Source of the DNA: VAXT01 sp963698015
GTDB lineage: Bacteria > Actinomycetota > Thermoleophilia > Gaiellales > Gaiellaceae
Reading direction: 5' to 3'
DNA: 64,000 nt
Assembly: GCA_963698015.1 (NCBI GenBank)
Contig: OY969109.1
Location: 186,001 to 250,000 of the forward strand
Position numbers and translations under genes: made by a program. A model generated the notes under the pieces. It worked only from the letters and a program-made list of their open reading frames with translations. It made no database searches and was not told the origin of the DNA. This document shows, one piece after another, positions 7,900 through 16,059 of the stretch; position 1 is the stretch's first letter; every line of letters starts with the position of its first letter.

Positions 7900-8475
7900 A
7901 TGAGCCCGGCGACCCCGCAGCGCTCGGACGAGGAACTGGTCGAAGCCGTCGCCCGCGCCGACGAGGACGCGCTCGGCGAGCTCTACGACCGCTTCGGCAA
8001 GGTCGCCTACGGCCTCGCGTACAGGATCATCCAGGACGCGGCGCTGGCGGAGGACGCCGTCCAGGAAGCGTTCCTCCAGATCTGGCGCGGCGCCGGCTCG
8101 TACCGGCCCGAGCGCGCGAAGGCCGGCACCTGGCTGCTCACGTTCGTGCACCGCCGCGCCGTCGATCTCGTGCGCCGCGAGCAGACACGGCGTACGTCGA
8201 CCGTCGTCGCCGAGCCGCAGGGCTCCGACCCGGGCGCCGACGAAGTGGTCGTGACGCGCTCGCGCCGGGAGATCGTCCAGGACGCCCTGCGCCGGTTGCC
8301 GGCCGAGCAGCGCGAGCCCATCGAGCTCGCCTACTACGCAGGCCTCACCCAGTCCGAGCTCGCCGAACGCCTCGACCAGCCGCTGGGCACGATCAAGAGC
8401 CGCATGTTCGCCGGCCTGCAGCGCCTGCGCGTGCTGCTCGTCGAGGCGGGCTACGAGAGCTACGAGAGCGCGTAG
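7900..8475 (+). CDS. RNA polymerase ECF sigma factor (SigK/RpoE-like)
   Basis: The 191-residue protein has sigma-70 region 2 (LYDRFGKVAYGLAYRIIQ, then DAALAEDAVQEAFLQIWR) at about residues 25-75 and region 4 (LRRLPAEQREPIELAY, GLTQSELAERLDQPLGTIKS) at about 128-175. ECF sigma factors direct RNA polymerase to stress-specific promoters. ATG 7900 is chosen because similarity begins soon after; an in-frame GTG at 7828, two bases after the anti-sigma stop, would add 24 residues and couple translation. It is paired with the anti-sigma gene just upstream. Confidence 0.9.
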   Translation: MSPATPQRSDEELVEAVARADEDALGELYDRFGKVAYGLAYRIIQDAALAEDAVQEAFLQIWRGAGSYRPERAKAGTWLLTFVHRRAVDLVRREQTRRTSTVVAEPQGSDPGADEVVVTRSRREIVQDALRRLPAEQREPIELAYYAGLTQSELAERLDQPLGTIKSRMFAGLQRLRVLLVEAGYESYESA

Positions 8476-8490
8476 CATTCGCCGCCTCGC

Positions 8491-9435
8491 ATGGTCGAGG
8501 TCGCGCAACACCTCAAGGGACGGGACTTCATCCGGATCGGCACCTGGAACTCCGAGGAGCTGAAGACCGCGCTCGACCTCGCAGACCAGCTCAAGGAGCT
8601 CCGCAAGCAGCGCGAGCCGCACGAGCTCCTCCCCGGCCGGACGCTCGGGATGATCTTCCAGAAGCCGTCGACGCGCACCCGCGTCTCGTTCGAGGTCGGC
8701 ATCGTCGAGCTCGGCGGCTACGGGCTCTATCTCTCGGCCAACGACCTCCAGCTCGGACGCGGCGAGACGATCAAGGACACGGGGCAGGTGCTCGAGCGCT
8801 ACCTGGACGCGATCATGATCCGGACCTTCGCGCAGGAGGACGTCGAGCAGCTCGCCGAGCACGCCGACATCCCGGTGATCAACGGGTTGACCGACTACGC
8901 CCATCCCTGCCAGGCGCTCGCCGACCTGATGACGATCCGCGAGCGGCTCGGCAGGCTCTCCGGCGCTCGGCTCGCCTATCTCGGCGACGGGAACAACGTC
9001 TGCGTCTCGCTCATGGTCGGCGCGGCCCGGTTCGGGGTGCGGTTCGTCGCCGCGACGCCCAAGGGCTACGAGCCAGACGAGAACGCCGTCACCGCCGCCC
9101 GGCGCGCGGCCGTGCAGATGGGCGGAACGGTCGAGCTCGTCCGCGACCCGAGTGAGGCGGCCCGCGAGGCGGACGTCCTCTACACGGATGTCTGGACGAG
9201 CATGGGCCAGGAGAAGGAGTCCGACCGGCGGCGTAAGGACCTCGCCGGCTACCAGATCGACGACGAGCTCCTCTCGCACGCGAGCCCCGACGCGATCGTG
9301 CTCCATTGCCTTCCGGCGCACTACGGCGAGGAGATCACCGAGGACGTCCTGTACGGGCCGCACTCGGCCGTCTGGGACCAGGCCGAGAACCGCCTGCACG
9401 CCCAGAAGGCGCTGCTCGCGCTGATCGTCCCGTAG
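8491..9435 (+). CDS. argF: Ornithine carbamoyltransferase
   Basis: The 314-residue product has the carbamoyl phosphate motif STRTR at about residues 54-58, DYAHPCQALAD near 132, and the ornithine-binding HCLPAH near 272. It converts ornithine and carbamoyl phosphate to citrulline (arginine synthesis) or runs in reverse in arginine catabolism. No other arg genes are adjacent; a carbamate kinase lies 3.5 kb upstream, so a catabolic or shared role is possible but unproven. The symbol argF rather than arcB is a convention here. The rhomboid gene begins three bases after its stop. Confidence 0.95.
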   Translation: MVEVAQHLKGRDFIRIGTWNSEELKTALDLADQLKELRKQREPHELLPGRTLGMIFQKPSTRTRVSFEVGIVELGGYGLYLSANDLQLGRGETIKDTGQVLERYLDAIMIRTFAQEDVEQLAEHADIPVINGLTDYAHPCQALADLMTIRERLGRLSGARLAYLGDGNNVCVSLMVGAARFGVRFVAATPKGYEPDENAVTAARRAAVQMGGTVELVRDPSEAAREADVLYTDVWTSMGQEKESDRRRKDLAGYQIDDELLSHASPDAIVLHCLPAHYGEEITEDVLYGPHSAVWDQAENRLHAQKALLALIVP

Positions 9436-9438
9436 CAG

Positions 9439-10128
9439 TTGTTCCCGCTCAAGGACAACGTCCCGACGCGGTCGTTCCCGATCGTCACGGTCGCGCTGAT
9501 CGCGACCAACTTCGCGGTCTGGATCTTCTACCAGCTACCGAATCTCGACCGCTCGGTCGCCGAGTACGCGTACCAGCCGTGCGAAGTCGCCTCGTCCTGC
9601 CCGCCGGGCGCAGCCGTGGGTCACGGCTGGCCGGTAACCGCGTTCACCTCATTGTTCATGCACGGGAGCTGGCTGCACATCATCGGGAACATGCTCTTCC
9701 TCTGGATCTTCGGCAACAACGTCGAGGACGCGATGGGGCGAGCTCGCTTCCTCGTCTTCTACCTGCTCTCGGGCCTGACGGCGATCGCTGCCCAAACCGT
9801 CGTCACGCTCGCCGTGGGCACGAACATCGCCGCCGCGGTTCCGACCCTCGGCGCGAGCGGCGCCGTTTCCGGCGTGCTCGGCGCCTACCTCGTGCTCCTG
9901 CCGACCGCGAGCGTGCTGACGCTCGTCTTCTTCCTGCTGCTCGAGGTGCCCGCGTTCCTGTTCCTCGGCTTCTGGTTCGGCTTCCAGCTCTGGGAGGGCG
10001 GGTTCTCGATCGTCCAGCCGCAGGCCGGCGGAGGCGTTGCGTTCTTCGCGCACATCGGCGGCTTCGCCTTCGGCGCGTTGACGGTGCGCTTGTTCATGGT
10101 CCGGCCGCCGCTGCAACCGAGGTACTGA
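9439..10128 (+). CDS. Rhomboid family intramembrane serine protease
   Basis: The 229-residue, six-helix-like membrane protein contains the rhomboid motifs HGSWLHIIGNMLFLWIFG (about residues 75-92), GASGAVSG with the catalytic Ser near 141-148, and HIGGFAFG near 204-211 with the catalytic His. It cleaves transmembrane substrates within the membrane. The start is TTG 9439, three bases after the argF stop and without a clear Shine-Dalgarno, suggesting coupling to argF. Its stop overlaps the ATG of the next gene (ATGA), so argF, rhomboid and metallopeptidase probably form one transcript. Confidence 0.9.
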   Translation: MFPLKDNVPTRSFPIVTVALIATNFAVWIFYQLPNLDRSVAEYAYQPCEVASSCPPGAAVGHGWPVTAFTSLFMHGSWLHIIGNMLFLWIFGNNVEDAMGRARFLVFYLLSGLTAIAAQTVVTLAVGTNIAAAVPTLGASGAVSGVLGAYLVLLPTASVLTLVFFLLLEVPAFLFLGFWFGFQLWEGGFSIVQPQAGGGVAFFAHIGGFAFGALTVRLFMVRPPLQPRY

Positions 10129-10460
10129 TGACCGACGAGGAATTCGAAGAGCACGTTCGCGCCGCGCTCGATTCGCTTCCCGACGACATCGCCGAGGGGC
10201 TCGAGAACGTCGCCGTCGTGGTCGAGGAGGAAAGTCCGCAGAGCCCGGCGATCCTGGGCAGCTTCGTCGGGTATCCGCATGCGTCCGGGACACCCTCGGG
10301 CGGGCTACCGGCGAAGGTCGTCGTCTATCGCAGACCGCTCCTGGAGGCGTTCCCCGATCCGAACGAGCTCCAGCGCCAGATCCGGATCACCGTCCTCCAT
10401 GAGGTCGCGCACTACTTCGGGATCGACGAGGACCGGATCGCCGAGCTCGGGTACGGATAG
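10128..10460 (+). CDS. Minimal zinc metallopeptidase (PF06262-like)
   Basis: The 110-residue acidic protein ends with the zinc-binding motif LHEVAHYFGIDEDRI (HExxH plus downstream Asp), the arrangement of the small zincin-like family PF06262 found widely in Actinobacteria. These proteins are usually about 110-130 residues, so it is full length. Physiological substrates are unknown. It overlaps the rhomboid stop by one base (ATGA) and its own TAG overlaps the GTG of the next tiny gene (TAGTG). Confidence 0.85.
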   Translation: MTDEEFEEHVRAALDSLPDDIAEGLENVAVVVEEESPQSPAILGSFVGYPHASGTPSGGLPAKVVVYRRPLLEAFPDPNELQRQIRITVLHEVAHYFGIDEDRIAELGYG

Positions 10461-10549
10461 TGGACTTCGCCCTCAACGCGATCGCGGTGATCGCGGGAAT
10501 CGTCGGGGTGGTCGTGATCGTGCTCTTCTTCCTCGGCACCCGGGATTAG
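10460..10549 (+). CDS. 29-residue single-pass membrane peptide
   Basis: A tiny gene whose GTG start overlaps the preceding stop codon (TAGTG). The peptide is VDFALNAIAVIAGIVG followed by VVVIVLFFLGTRD, essentially one transmembrane helix with a short charged tail. Tight coupling to the metallopeptidase gene and the clean hydrophobic profile support it being real. The function is unknown. Confidence 0.5.
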   Translation: MDFALNAIAVIAGIVGVVVIVLFFLGTRD

Positions 10550-10579
10550 TGGGCACTAGCTCGTCGTTGTAATAGTCGT

Positions 10580-10822
10580 ATGAGAACCCTGGATGACATC
10601 AGGCTCGACATCGAGCGCGCCACCGAGCGGCGCGCCGAGCTTCTGCACGTCCTCGCCGAGGGCCACGACGAGACCGTGGCCGGCGAGCACGCCGAGCTCG
10701 AAGACGAGATCGCCCGCCTCTGGGACGAGTACCGAGAGGCGAAGGTGCGGGGCCGTTTCGGCGACCGCGACGCGATCATCAAGCGCGCAAGGCTCGAAGA
10801 GCGCCTCGAACGAGCCGCTTAG
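10580..10822 (+). CDS. Small charged helical protein, DUF2630-like
   Basis: The 80-residue protein is almost entirely helical and charged (RLDIERATERRAELLHVLAE, then ELEDEIARLWDEYREAKVR). The LEDEIARLWDEYR pattern resembles the small actinobacterial DUF2630 family, but this assignment is tentative. It has no signal peptide or membrane segment, so it is likely cytoplasmic. A strong hairpin 20 bp after the stop probably ends its transcript. Confidence 0.65.
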   Translation: MRTLDDIRLDIERATERRAELLHVLAEGHDETVAGEHAELEDEIARLWDEYREAKVRGRFGDRDAIIKRARLEERLERAA

Positions 10823-10841
10823 AGCTGTTTCTCCCAACCCG

Positions 10842-10883
10842 ACGCCTCGGAGCCGCATCAGACCCAAAGCGGCTCCGAGGCGT
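10842..10883. terminator. Perfect 15-bp hairpin, probable terminator
   Basis: ACGCCTCGGAGCCGC (10842-10856) and its exact complement (10869-10883) flank a 12-nt loop. There is no T-tract, as is common in high-GC organisms. It separates the small-protein gene from the cyclic-di-GMP gene pair. Confidence 0.6.
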
Positions 10884-10990
10884 GCCCGCGGACCTGACCC
10901 GTGCCCTGAACGAGGGTTACCCGATTGGGTGATGCCTCGCGAAGCAGGCTGGACAATGGTTTGGAGATCGGGCGTCGGGACCTGGGGCTC

Positions 10991-12625
10991 ATGACCAACA
11001 CGCACTCGCAGCGGGCAGAGATACGCGCAACGAGCGCGGATGCCGCCACACACACGTTCGCTTCGTCGCTCCAGGGGCTGCTCGAGGTCACCCGCGCCGT
11101 CCGTAGCGGCGCGGACGTCGGCTCGGTGCTGAAGACGATCGCCCGTGCCGTCTCCGAGGCCCTCGGCTACCAGACCGTGGTTCTCAACGTGTACCGGCCC
11201 GAATGGGACGACTTCTACGTCGAAACCGTCCACGGGAGCGACGCCGTTCGCGAGGCGCTGCTGGGCTCCGTCTACGGCTGGGAGAGCTGGCACCGCCTGC
11301 TGCACCCGCGGTTCCTGTGGGAGGGCGCCTACTTCATACCCAACGACGCCTTCGACTGGTCGCGGGATCACGGCGCCCGCTTCGTCGGCGGCGAGGAGCC
11401 GCTCGTCGAGGGCCCGCTCGGCTGGCACCCGAACGACGAGCTCTTCGTGCCACTCCAGCGATCTGACGGACAGATCGTCGGCGTCATGTCATTCGGCGAT
11501 CCGGTCAGCGGCCTGCGACCCGACGGGGAGCAACTCACCCTCGCGGTCGCGCTGGCCTCACACGCGGCGCTCGCGCTCGAAACGGCGCAGGAGCGGGAGC
11601 GGCTTCAGCGCCATCAGACCGGCCTCGAGCAGCTGCTCCGTGTCTCCTCCCAGCTGCCGCAGACGATGTCGACCGAAGCCATGCTGACGTCCGTCTGCGA
11701 AGCGGTCCGCGAGGCGCTCGACTTCGACAAGGTCCTGATCCAGCTCTCCGAGCCTGACGGTGGGTGCCTGCGACCAGCGGCTTCGGCCGGCTGGCCCGAC
11801 GGCGGCACGGTGCCGGGCGGACTCGAGCTGCCCCTCATCGCAAGGCTCTTCGACCCGGGCTTCGAGATCGCGGGCTGCTATCTCATTCCGCACGACGAGG
11901 CCGAGCGCCGGGTCGGCAGAGAGCAGGTCGTCTACGAGTCCGTCCTGAACGGAAAAGGACCCCTCGCCTGGAACCATCATTGGCTCGTCGTGCCCCTCTA
12001 CGGCGCCGACGACGAAGTCCGCGGCGTTCTCTGGGCCGACGAGCCGCGTAACCGCCTGCTGCCGAACCACGACGTCCTGCAGGCGCTCCGGATCTTCGCG
12101 AACCATGCAATGGAGGCGCTTGCCGTCGCCACGCAACTCGCCGAGACGAAGTTCCTCGCCGATCACGATCCCCTCACCCGTCTGCTGAACCGGCGCGCTC
12201 TCCTGCAAAGACTGGACGCAAGCGAGGCTCTCGGCCCCCACCCGCTCGCGCTCGTCTTCCTCGACCTCGACAACTTCAAGGAGGTCAACGACGATCACGG
12301 CCATGCAGTCGGTGACCGCACCCTCGCCCGCTTCAGCTCGCTGCTCGCGGAGCTCGTGCCAGGCGATGGACTTGCGTTCCGGGTCGGCGGCGACGAGTTC
12401 GCGCTGCTGCTCGCCGATGCCGGCGAAGAGCAAGCGCGCGACCTCATCGGCCGCGTCCGCGCCGCGCTGAAGGGGAACATCGACTCGCTGCTCCGGTCGT
12501 TGACCGCGAGCTTCGGCATCGCGACGAACAGCTCCGGACGGAGCGCCCACGAGCTTCTGCAGGTCGCGGACGAGGCCATGTACACGGCGAAGCGCACCGG
12601 CACCGGCATCGAGGTGGCCGCATGA
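10991..12625 (+). CDS. Diguanylate cyclase with two GAF-like sensor domains
   Basis: Two GAF-like regions (about residues 25-200 and 205-365) are followed by a complete GGDEF domain (from FLADHDPLTRLLNRRAL to the end) with the active-site signature RVGGDEFALLLAD. It should make cyclic-di-GMP from two GTP; an RxxD inhibitory site was not identified. ATG 10991 is preferred (544 aa) because upstream residues look non-coding; a start at 10925 would add 22 residues. No membrane segment is seen, so sensing is cytosolic. Its stop overlaps the start of the HD-GYP gene (ATGA), giving a synthase and a hydrolase in one transcript. Confidence 0.9.
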   Translation: MTNTHSQRAEIRATSADAATHTFASSLQGLLEVTRAVRSGADVGSVLKTIARAVSEALGYQTVVLNVYRPEWDDFYVETVHGSDAVREALLGSVYGWESWHRLLHPRFLWEGAYFIPNDAFDWSRDHGARFVGGEEPLVEGPLGWHPNDELFVPLQRSDGQIVGVMSFGDPVSGLRPDGEQLTLAVALASHAALALETAQERERLQRHQTGLEQLLRVSSQLPQTMSTEAMLTSVCEAVREALDFDKVLIQLSEPDGGCLRPAASAGWPDGGTVPGGLELPLIARLFDPGFEIAGCYLIPHDEAERRVGREQVVYESVLNGKGPLAWNHHWLVVPLYGADDEVRGVLWADEPRNRLLPNHDVLQALRIFANHAMEALAVATQLAETKFLADHDPLTRLLNRRALLQRLDASEALGPHPLALVFLDLDNFKEVNDDHGHAVGDRTLARFSSLLAELVPGDGLAFRVGGDEFALLLADAGEEQARDLIGRVRAALKGNIDSLLRSLTASFGIATNSSGRSAHELLQVADEAMYTAKRTGTGIEVAA

Positions 12626-13809
12626 GTGCCGAGTCGCGGGGGAGGGCCGATGTGGTAGGTCTCCATGTCGCGCTCGCCGGCGCATCCGAGCCTCTGTCGC
12701 GGCTCGTCGCCTTCTCGCGCGCGATCGCTGCAGAGCCGGTCTCTCAGCGGATGCTCCGCATCGCGAGCCGAGAGCTGACGCTGATGCTGAACGGCGAGGC
12801 GTGTCTCGTCTCCCAGGTCGAGGACGGCCTCCTGCGCGAGGTCGCTGACTATGCCTGCACAAACAGGCAGGTGGCGCGGGGGCTCAGCTACTACCTCACC
12901 GACTACCCGACCACCGCATCTGTCCTCGCGACGGGCGAGCTCTGCTCCATCTCTGCGGACGATCCGGGCGCCGATTCGGCCGAGCTCTTCGTGCTCCGCG
13001 AGATGGAGATGCAAGCGGTCCTGCTCGTTCCGATCGTGGTCGAAGGACGAGGTTGGGGCCTGATCGAGGTCTACGACACGAGGCCCCGCGTTTTTTCCGG
13101 TCTGGAGCGGCACGTGGCCGAGGTCGCGGCCACACAAGTGGGCGCCCTCATCGCCTGCTTTGAGCACGAGGAGCGCGCTCAACGTCTCTACGGCGAGACT
13201 CTGGCGTCGCTCTCCAACGCGCTCGAAGCCAAGGATGCAAGCACCGGCCGCCACACCGAAGAGGTCGTCCGGCTCGCGGTCGCCGTTGCGACCGAGCTCG
13301 AGCTCGAGCTCGAGGCGGTCCGCAACGTGGAGCTCGGCGCCGTCCTGCACGACATCGGCAAGGTGCGGGTGCCGGAATCGATCCTCAACAAGCCGGGACC
13401 GCTGACCGAGAGCGAGTGGGCGATCATGAAGACGCACCCGGAGGTCGGCGAGCACATCCTTCGGCCGATCCAGTCGCTGCAGGCGATCCTCCCCATCGTG
13501 CGACACCACCACGAGCGCTGGGACGGCACCGGCTATCCGGACGGGCTCGCCGGCAGGGCGATCCCGCTCGGGGCCAGGATCGTCGCCGTCTGCGACGCAT
13601 ACCGGGCGATGAGCGAGGACCGGCCGTACCGCAGCTCGCTTTCCGAGGACGAAGCGCGGCGCGAGCTCGAGCAAGGTGCGGGCGGTCAGTTCGACGCCGA
13701 CTGCGTCGCCGCCCTCCTCCGAGCGCTCGACCGGCGAGACCACACTGCGACGGTCGTCGCACTGCGGCCGCCGGGGTCGGCGGCTTCCCCGCCGCGCCGG
13801 CGATTCTGA
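12622..13809 (+). CDS. GAF-HD-GYP cyclic-di-GMP phosphodiesterase
   Basis: The 395-residue protein has an N-terminal GAF-like region (about 20-175) and an HD-GYP domain with LHDIGKVRVPESILNKPG, the spaced histidines HHHERWDGTGYPDGLAG (GYP signature) and VCDAYRAMSEDRPYR. HD-GYP enzymes hydrolyse cyclic-di-GMP through a metal centre. The pairing with the adjacent GGDEF gene by a 4-bp overlap implies that the two opposing activities are made together and set by different GAF inputs. The C-terminal 25 residues are low-complexity. Confidence 0.92.
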   Translation: MSAESRGRADVVGLHVALAGASEPLSRLVAFSRAIAAEPVSQRMLRIASRELTLMLNGEACLVSQVEDGLLREVADYACTNRQVARGLSYYLTDYPTTASVLATGELCSISADDPGADSAELFVLREMEMQAVLLVPIVVEGRGWGLIEVYDTRPRVFSGLERHVAEVAATQVGALIACFEHEERAQRLYGETLASLSNALEAKDASTGRHTEEVVRLAVAVATELELELEAVRNVELGAVLHDIGKVRVPESILNKPGPLTESEWAIMKTHPEVGEHILRPIQSLQAILPIVRHHHERWDGTGYPDGLAGRAIPLGARIVAVCDAYRAMSEDRPYRSSLSEDEARRELEQGAGGQFDADCVAALLRALDRRDHTATVVALRPPGSAASPPRRRF

Positions 13810-13824
13810 ACCGCGGTTAGTCCC

Positions 13825-13947
13825 TCAGCTCTTGCGCTGCGTGCCGGGCCACCAGCCGCGCGCATCCCAGCGCCGGGAATCGACGCCGTAAAGGAGTGCG
13901 AGTGGGCCGACGGCGAGCACGAACACCATGACGAAAAAGGCTCCCAT
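13825..13947 (-). CDS. 40-residue small membrane protein
   Basis: The product is MGAFFVMVFVLAVGPLALLY followed by GVDSRRWDARGWWPGTQRKS: one membrane helix and a short polar tail with the DSRxxDxRGWWPG pattern. Divergent placement relative to the LysR gene with a 51-bp gap, and the clean membrane-helix composition, support a real gene. Its function is unknown; being controlled by the neighbouring LysR regulator is possible. Confidence 0.6.
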   Translation of the reverse strand: MGAFFVMVFVLAVGPLALLYGVDSRRWDARGWWPGTQRKS

Positions 13948-13998
13948 GGCCACAGAGTGCCTGACCGACCTTGATAAGCGCAACGACAGGTATCGTTC

Positions 13999-14958
13999 AT
14001 GTTGATCATGGAACTCGATCGTTGGCTCGGAATCGAATTGCGCCATCTGGCGGCTCTCAAGGCCGTCGCCGAAGAGGGCAGCTTCCGCGGCGCGGCGACG
14101 CGTCTCGGCTACACGCAGTCGGCGATCTCGCAGCAGATCGCCACGCTCGAACGCCTCGTCGGCGCGAAACTGCTCGAGCGGCCGGGAGGCCCGCGCGCGG
14201 TGTCCCTGACGGATGCCGGCCGGCTCGTCCTGCGGCACGCCGAGGCGATCATGGCGCGGCTCAAGGCGGCCGAGGCGGATGTCGCGGCGATCGTCGACGG
14301 CGGAGCCGGCAGGCTTCGGGTCGGCACCTTCCAGAGCGCCGGCGCGCGCATCCTGCCGGCCTTGCTCCAGCGCTTCGGCGCGGCGTGGCCGGGTGTCGAG
14401 GTTCAGCTGGAGGAATCGGCCTCCGACCCCGTGTTGCTGAGCGCCGTCGAGCGCGGCGACCTCGACCTCACTTTCGCGATGCCGCCGCTGCAGGAAGGGC
14501 CGTTCGAGATGGTGGAGCTGATGCGCGACCCCTGGGTCCTCCTCGTCCCGCACGATTCGCCGCTCGCGGCCAGGCCCGACCCACCCACGCTGCGGGAAGT
14601 CGCCGGCCTGCCCCTGATCGCGCCGCGGCTGTGCGCGAGCCTCGAGCAGATTCACGCGCACTTCCGGGCACGCGGGCTCGAGCCGAACTACGTCTACCAC
14701 CTGGACGAGAACAACATCGTCCACGGCATGGTCGCCGCAGGCGCCGGGTTCGCCCTCATTCCGGAGCTTGCGGTCGACGAGAACGACGAGCGGGTGGCCG
14801 TAATCCATCTCGGCCCCAAGGTGCCGCCCCGCGTGATCGCCCTGGCCTGGCACCGTGACCGGTATCGACTGCCGGCGGCCCAAGCGTTCGTCGAGCTGGC
14901 GCAGGAGCTGTGCGTCGAACTGGAGCGCAGCGTGGAACCGGTCGCCGCCGTCGGCTGA
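13999..14958 (+). CDS. LysR-family transcriptional regulator
   Basis: The 319-residue protein has an N-terminal winged HTH (RHLAALKAVAEEGSFRGAAT, then LGYTQSAISQQIATLERLVG; residues about 16-70) and a C-terminal effector-binding fold. The start may be ATG 13999 or ATG 14008 (MELDRW). It is divergent from the 40-residue membrane protein gene; a GATA...TATC imperfect dyad lies in the 51-bp gap. LysR proteins often regulate the divergent gene, but the ligand cannot be guessed. It is followed 45 bp later by tRNA-Ala. Confidence 0.92.
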   Translation: MLIMELDRWLGIELRHLAALKAVAEEGSFRGAATRLGYTQSAISQQIATLERLVGAKLLERPGGPRAVSLTDAGRLVLRHAEAIMARLKAAEADVAAIVDGGAGRLRVGTFQSAGARILPALLQRFGAAWPGVEVQLEESASDPVLLSAVERGDLDLTFAMPPLQEGPFEMVELMRDPWVLLVPHDSPLAARPDPPTLREVAGLPLIAPRLCASLEQIHAHFRARGLEPNYVYHLDENNIVHGMVAAGAGFALIPELAVDENDERVAVIHLGPKVPPRVIALAWHRDRYRLPAAQAFVELAQELCVELERSVEPVAAVG

Positions 14959-15003
14959 GAGCGCGGGCGACTTCCGCAGGCCCGCTCTACACTTTCCCAC
15001 GAC

Positions 15004-15076
15004 GGGGCGTTAGCTCAGCTGGGAGAGCGCCGGCTTTGCAAGCCGGAGGTCACCGGTTCGATCCCGGTACGCTCCA
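15004..15076 (+). tRNA. tRNA-Ala (anticodon TGC)
   Basis: A complete cloverleaf of 73 nt: acceptor GGGGCGT pairs with ACGCTCC, D-arm GCTC...GAGC, anticodon stem CCGGC/GCCGG with loop TTTGCAA (anticodon TGC), T-arm with TTCGATC. The 3' CCA is not encoded. A terminator follows, then an island-like low-coding region, a common situation for tRNA integration sites. Confidence 0.98.
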
Positions 15077-15082
15077 TCATCG

Positions 15083-15106
15083 AAAGCCCCGCTACGGCGG
15101 GGTTTT
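15083..15106 (+). terminator. Intrinsic terminator after tRNA-Ala
   Basis: CCCCGC (15087-15092) pairs with GCGGGG (15097-15102) and is followed by TTTT, six bases after the tRNA 3' end. Confidence 0.85.
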
Positions 15107-15274
15107 CTCTTGCCACCGGTTTGCAGATCGTGCAGGATGCTCGGCTTTGGAAACAATCTTGGAAACGCCCGCTACTTGACCGGGGCCGAGACCTGGCAGC
15201 GCTGCCGAGCAGGCCGGCGGGCTCGGCAAGCCGAGCAGCGTCGAGAACGCCAGCGGACGACAGGATGAAGAGGT

Positions 15275-15308
15275 GGCGTGGCTCGTGACCACAGGTACGA
15301 GCCACGCC
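15275..15308. repeat. Perfect 12-bp inverted repeat
   Basis: GGCGTGGCTCGT (15275-15286) is repeated in exact inverse at 15297-15308 around a 10-nt loop. It has no T-tract; it may be a terminator-like hairpin or a binding site. Confidence 0.6.
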
Positions 15309-15315
15309 GCAGTTG

Positions 15316-15405
15316 TCACTCGACTACGCGATGTAGCCGGCGACGGCGCCGTACGGCCATCGTCTGCCCGTCCTCACGCCAGACCCAGTTGTAGAGCTTC
15401 TGCAT
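15316..15405 (-). pseudogene. Degraded Flp/Tad pilin fragment
   Basis: A GGAGG ribosome-binding site, nine bases of spacing and ATG 15405 open a 29-codon frame reading MQKLYNWVWREDGQTMA. This is the N-terminal pattern of Flp-type (class III) prepilins, whose processing site follows REDG in the usual REDGQTMAEY. After MA the expected reading moves by one frame (PYGAVAGYIA, then stop), and the hydrophobic pilin core is missing. It looks like a broken pilin gene; no tad genes are in the window. Confidence 0.45.
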
Positions 15406-15636
15406 CGATCCAGACCTCCCATGGAGTCGACGCCGGACGGAGCGCCGCAGTTGGCTTACATGTCATAGGGCCGACGAGAACGGGACACAATCCCTCGTCG
15501 GAGTGATCCGAGGCTACGCAAGCGCGGTGTGAGTGGCCTAGCCGCGAACCTTGTCACCACAGTGGTGTGCTCGCCGATGCCCCCTTGGCGCTGGGCTCCA
15601 TCAGACTTGGCCACAGCCGCCGATTACACTCGTCTG

Positions 15637-15849
15637 ATGCCGATGGAGTACCCCATACAACGGCTCGAGATGGGCGATGTCGTGCTGATCGACCTCGACG
15701 AGCAGGAAGGGCAGGTCGAGGCGAAGGTGGTGCGGGCGATCGAGCGAACCGAGACGACCGTGCGTGTCAGGCTGCAGGTGGAAGGGCGTGAGGACTTCGT
15801 CAGGGAGTGGCCTCTCGGCGAGATGGTCACCGTCGTGCGCGGCCCTTGA
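15637..15849 (+). CDS. Small hypothetical protein, beta-rich
   Basis: A 70-residue product from ATG 15637 with alternating hydrophobic/charged strands (MGDVVLIDLDEQEG, AKVVRAIERTETTVRVRLQV, FVREWPLGEMVTVVRG), suggesting a small SH3-like or beta-barrel fold. TACACT at 15624-15629 could be a -10 box only 8 bp before the ATG, implying a leaderless message. No family was recognised. Confidence 0.6.
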   Translation: MPMEYPIQRLEMGDVVLIDLDEQEGQVEAKVVRAIERTETTVRVRLQVEGREDFVREWPLGEMVTVVRGP

Positions 15850-15873
15850 CGCGGCGTCGTTGTCGGGCGGCGG

Positions 15874-16059
15874 CTATGCGGGCTCGACTACCAGTACGGA
15901 ATCATCGTCCTCGAACCGCGTCTCGACGACGCGGAGCATCCTGTCCGCGCCCAGCGGGATCGTCTCGCCGGCCTGCCAGTTCGGTACGGCAGTGTGCAGG
16001 GTGGCGGTCAATCGCGGCGTAAAGAAGCAGCCGCCTAGCGGCGCCAGAACTTCCACCAC
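15874..16059 (-). CDS. Small hypothetical protein
   Basis: Up to 61 residues, ending VPNWQAGETIPLGADRMLRV and VETRFEDDDSVLVVEPA, a pattern of short beta strands that looks coding. The start is uncertain: ATG 16059 would overlap the upstream gene by 25 bp, whereas TTG 16011 would not. No family or function was recognised. Confidence 0.5.
   Translation of the reverse strand: MVEVLAPLGGCFFTPRLTATLHTAVPNWQAGETIPLGADRMLRVVETRFEDDDSVLVVEPA

Larger units (their letters stand above)
15110..15636. other. Poorly coding region downstream of tRNA-Ala
   Basis: About 530 bp without a convincing intact gene. It holds a perfect 12-bp inverted repeat at 15275-15308 and a Flp-pilin-like fragment at 15316-15405. 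No integrase gene or duplicated tRNA 3' end was recognised, so an integrated element here is only suspected. Confidence 0.5.

Noticed and set aside
15015..15305. Minus-strand ORF ending in RTGIEPVTSGLQSRRSPS
   Set aside because: This peptide pattern is what the complement of a tRNA gene encodes; it is a well-known spurious annotation.
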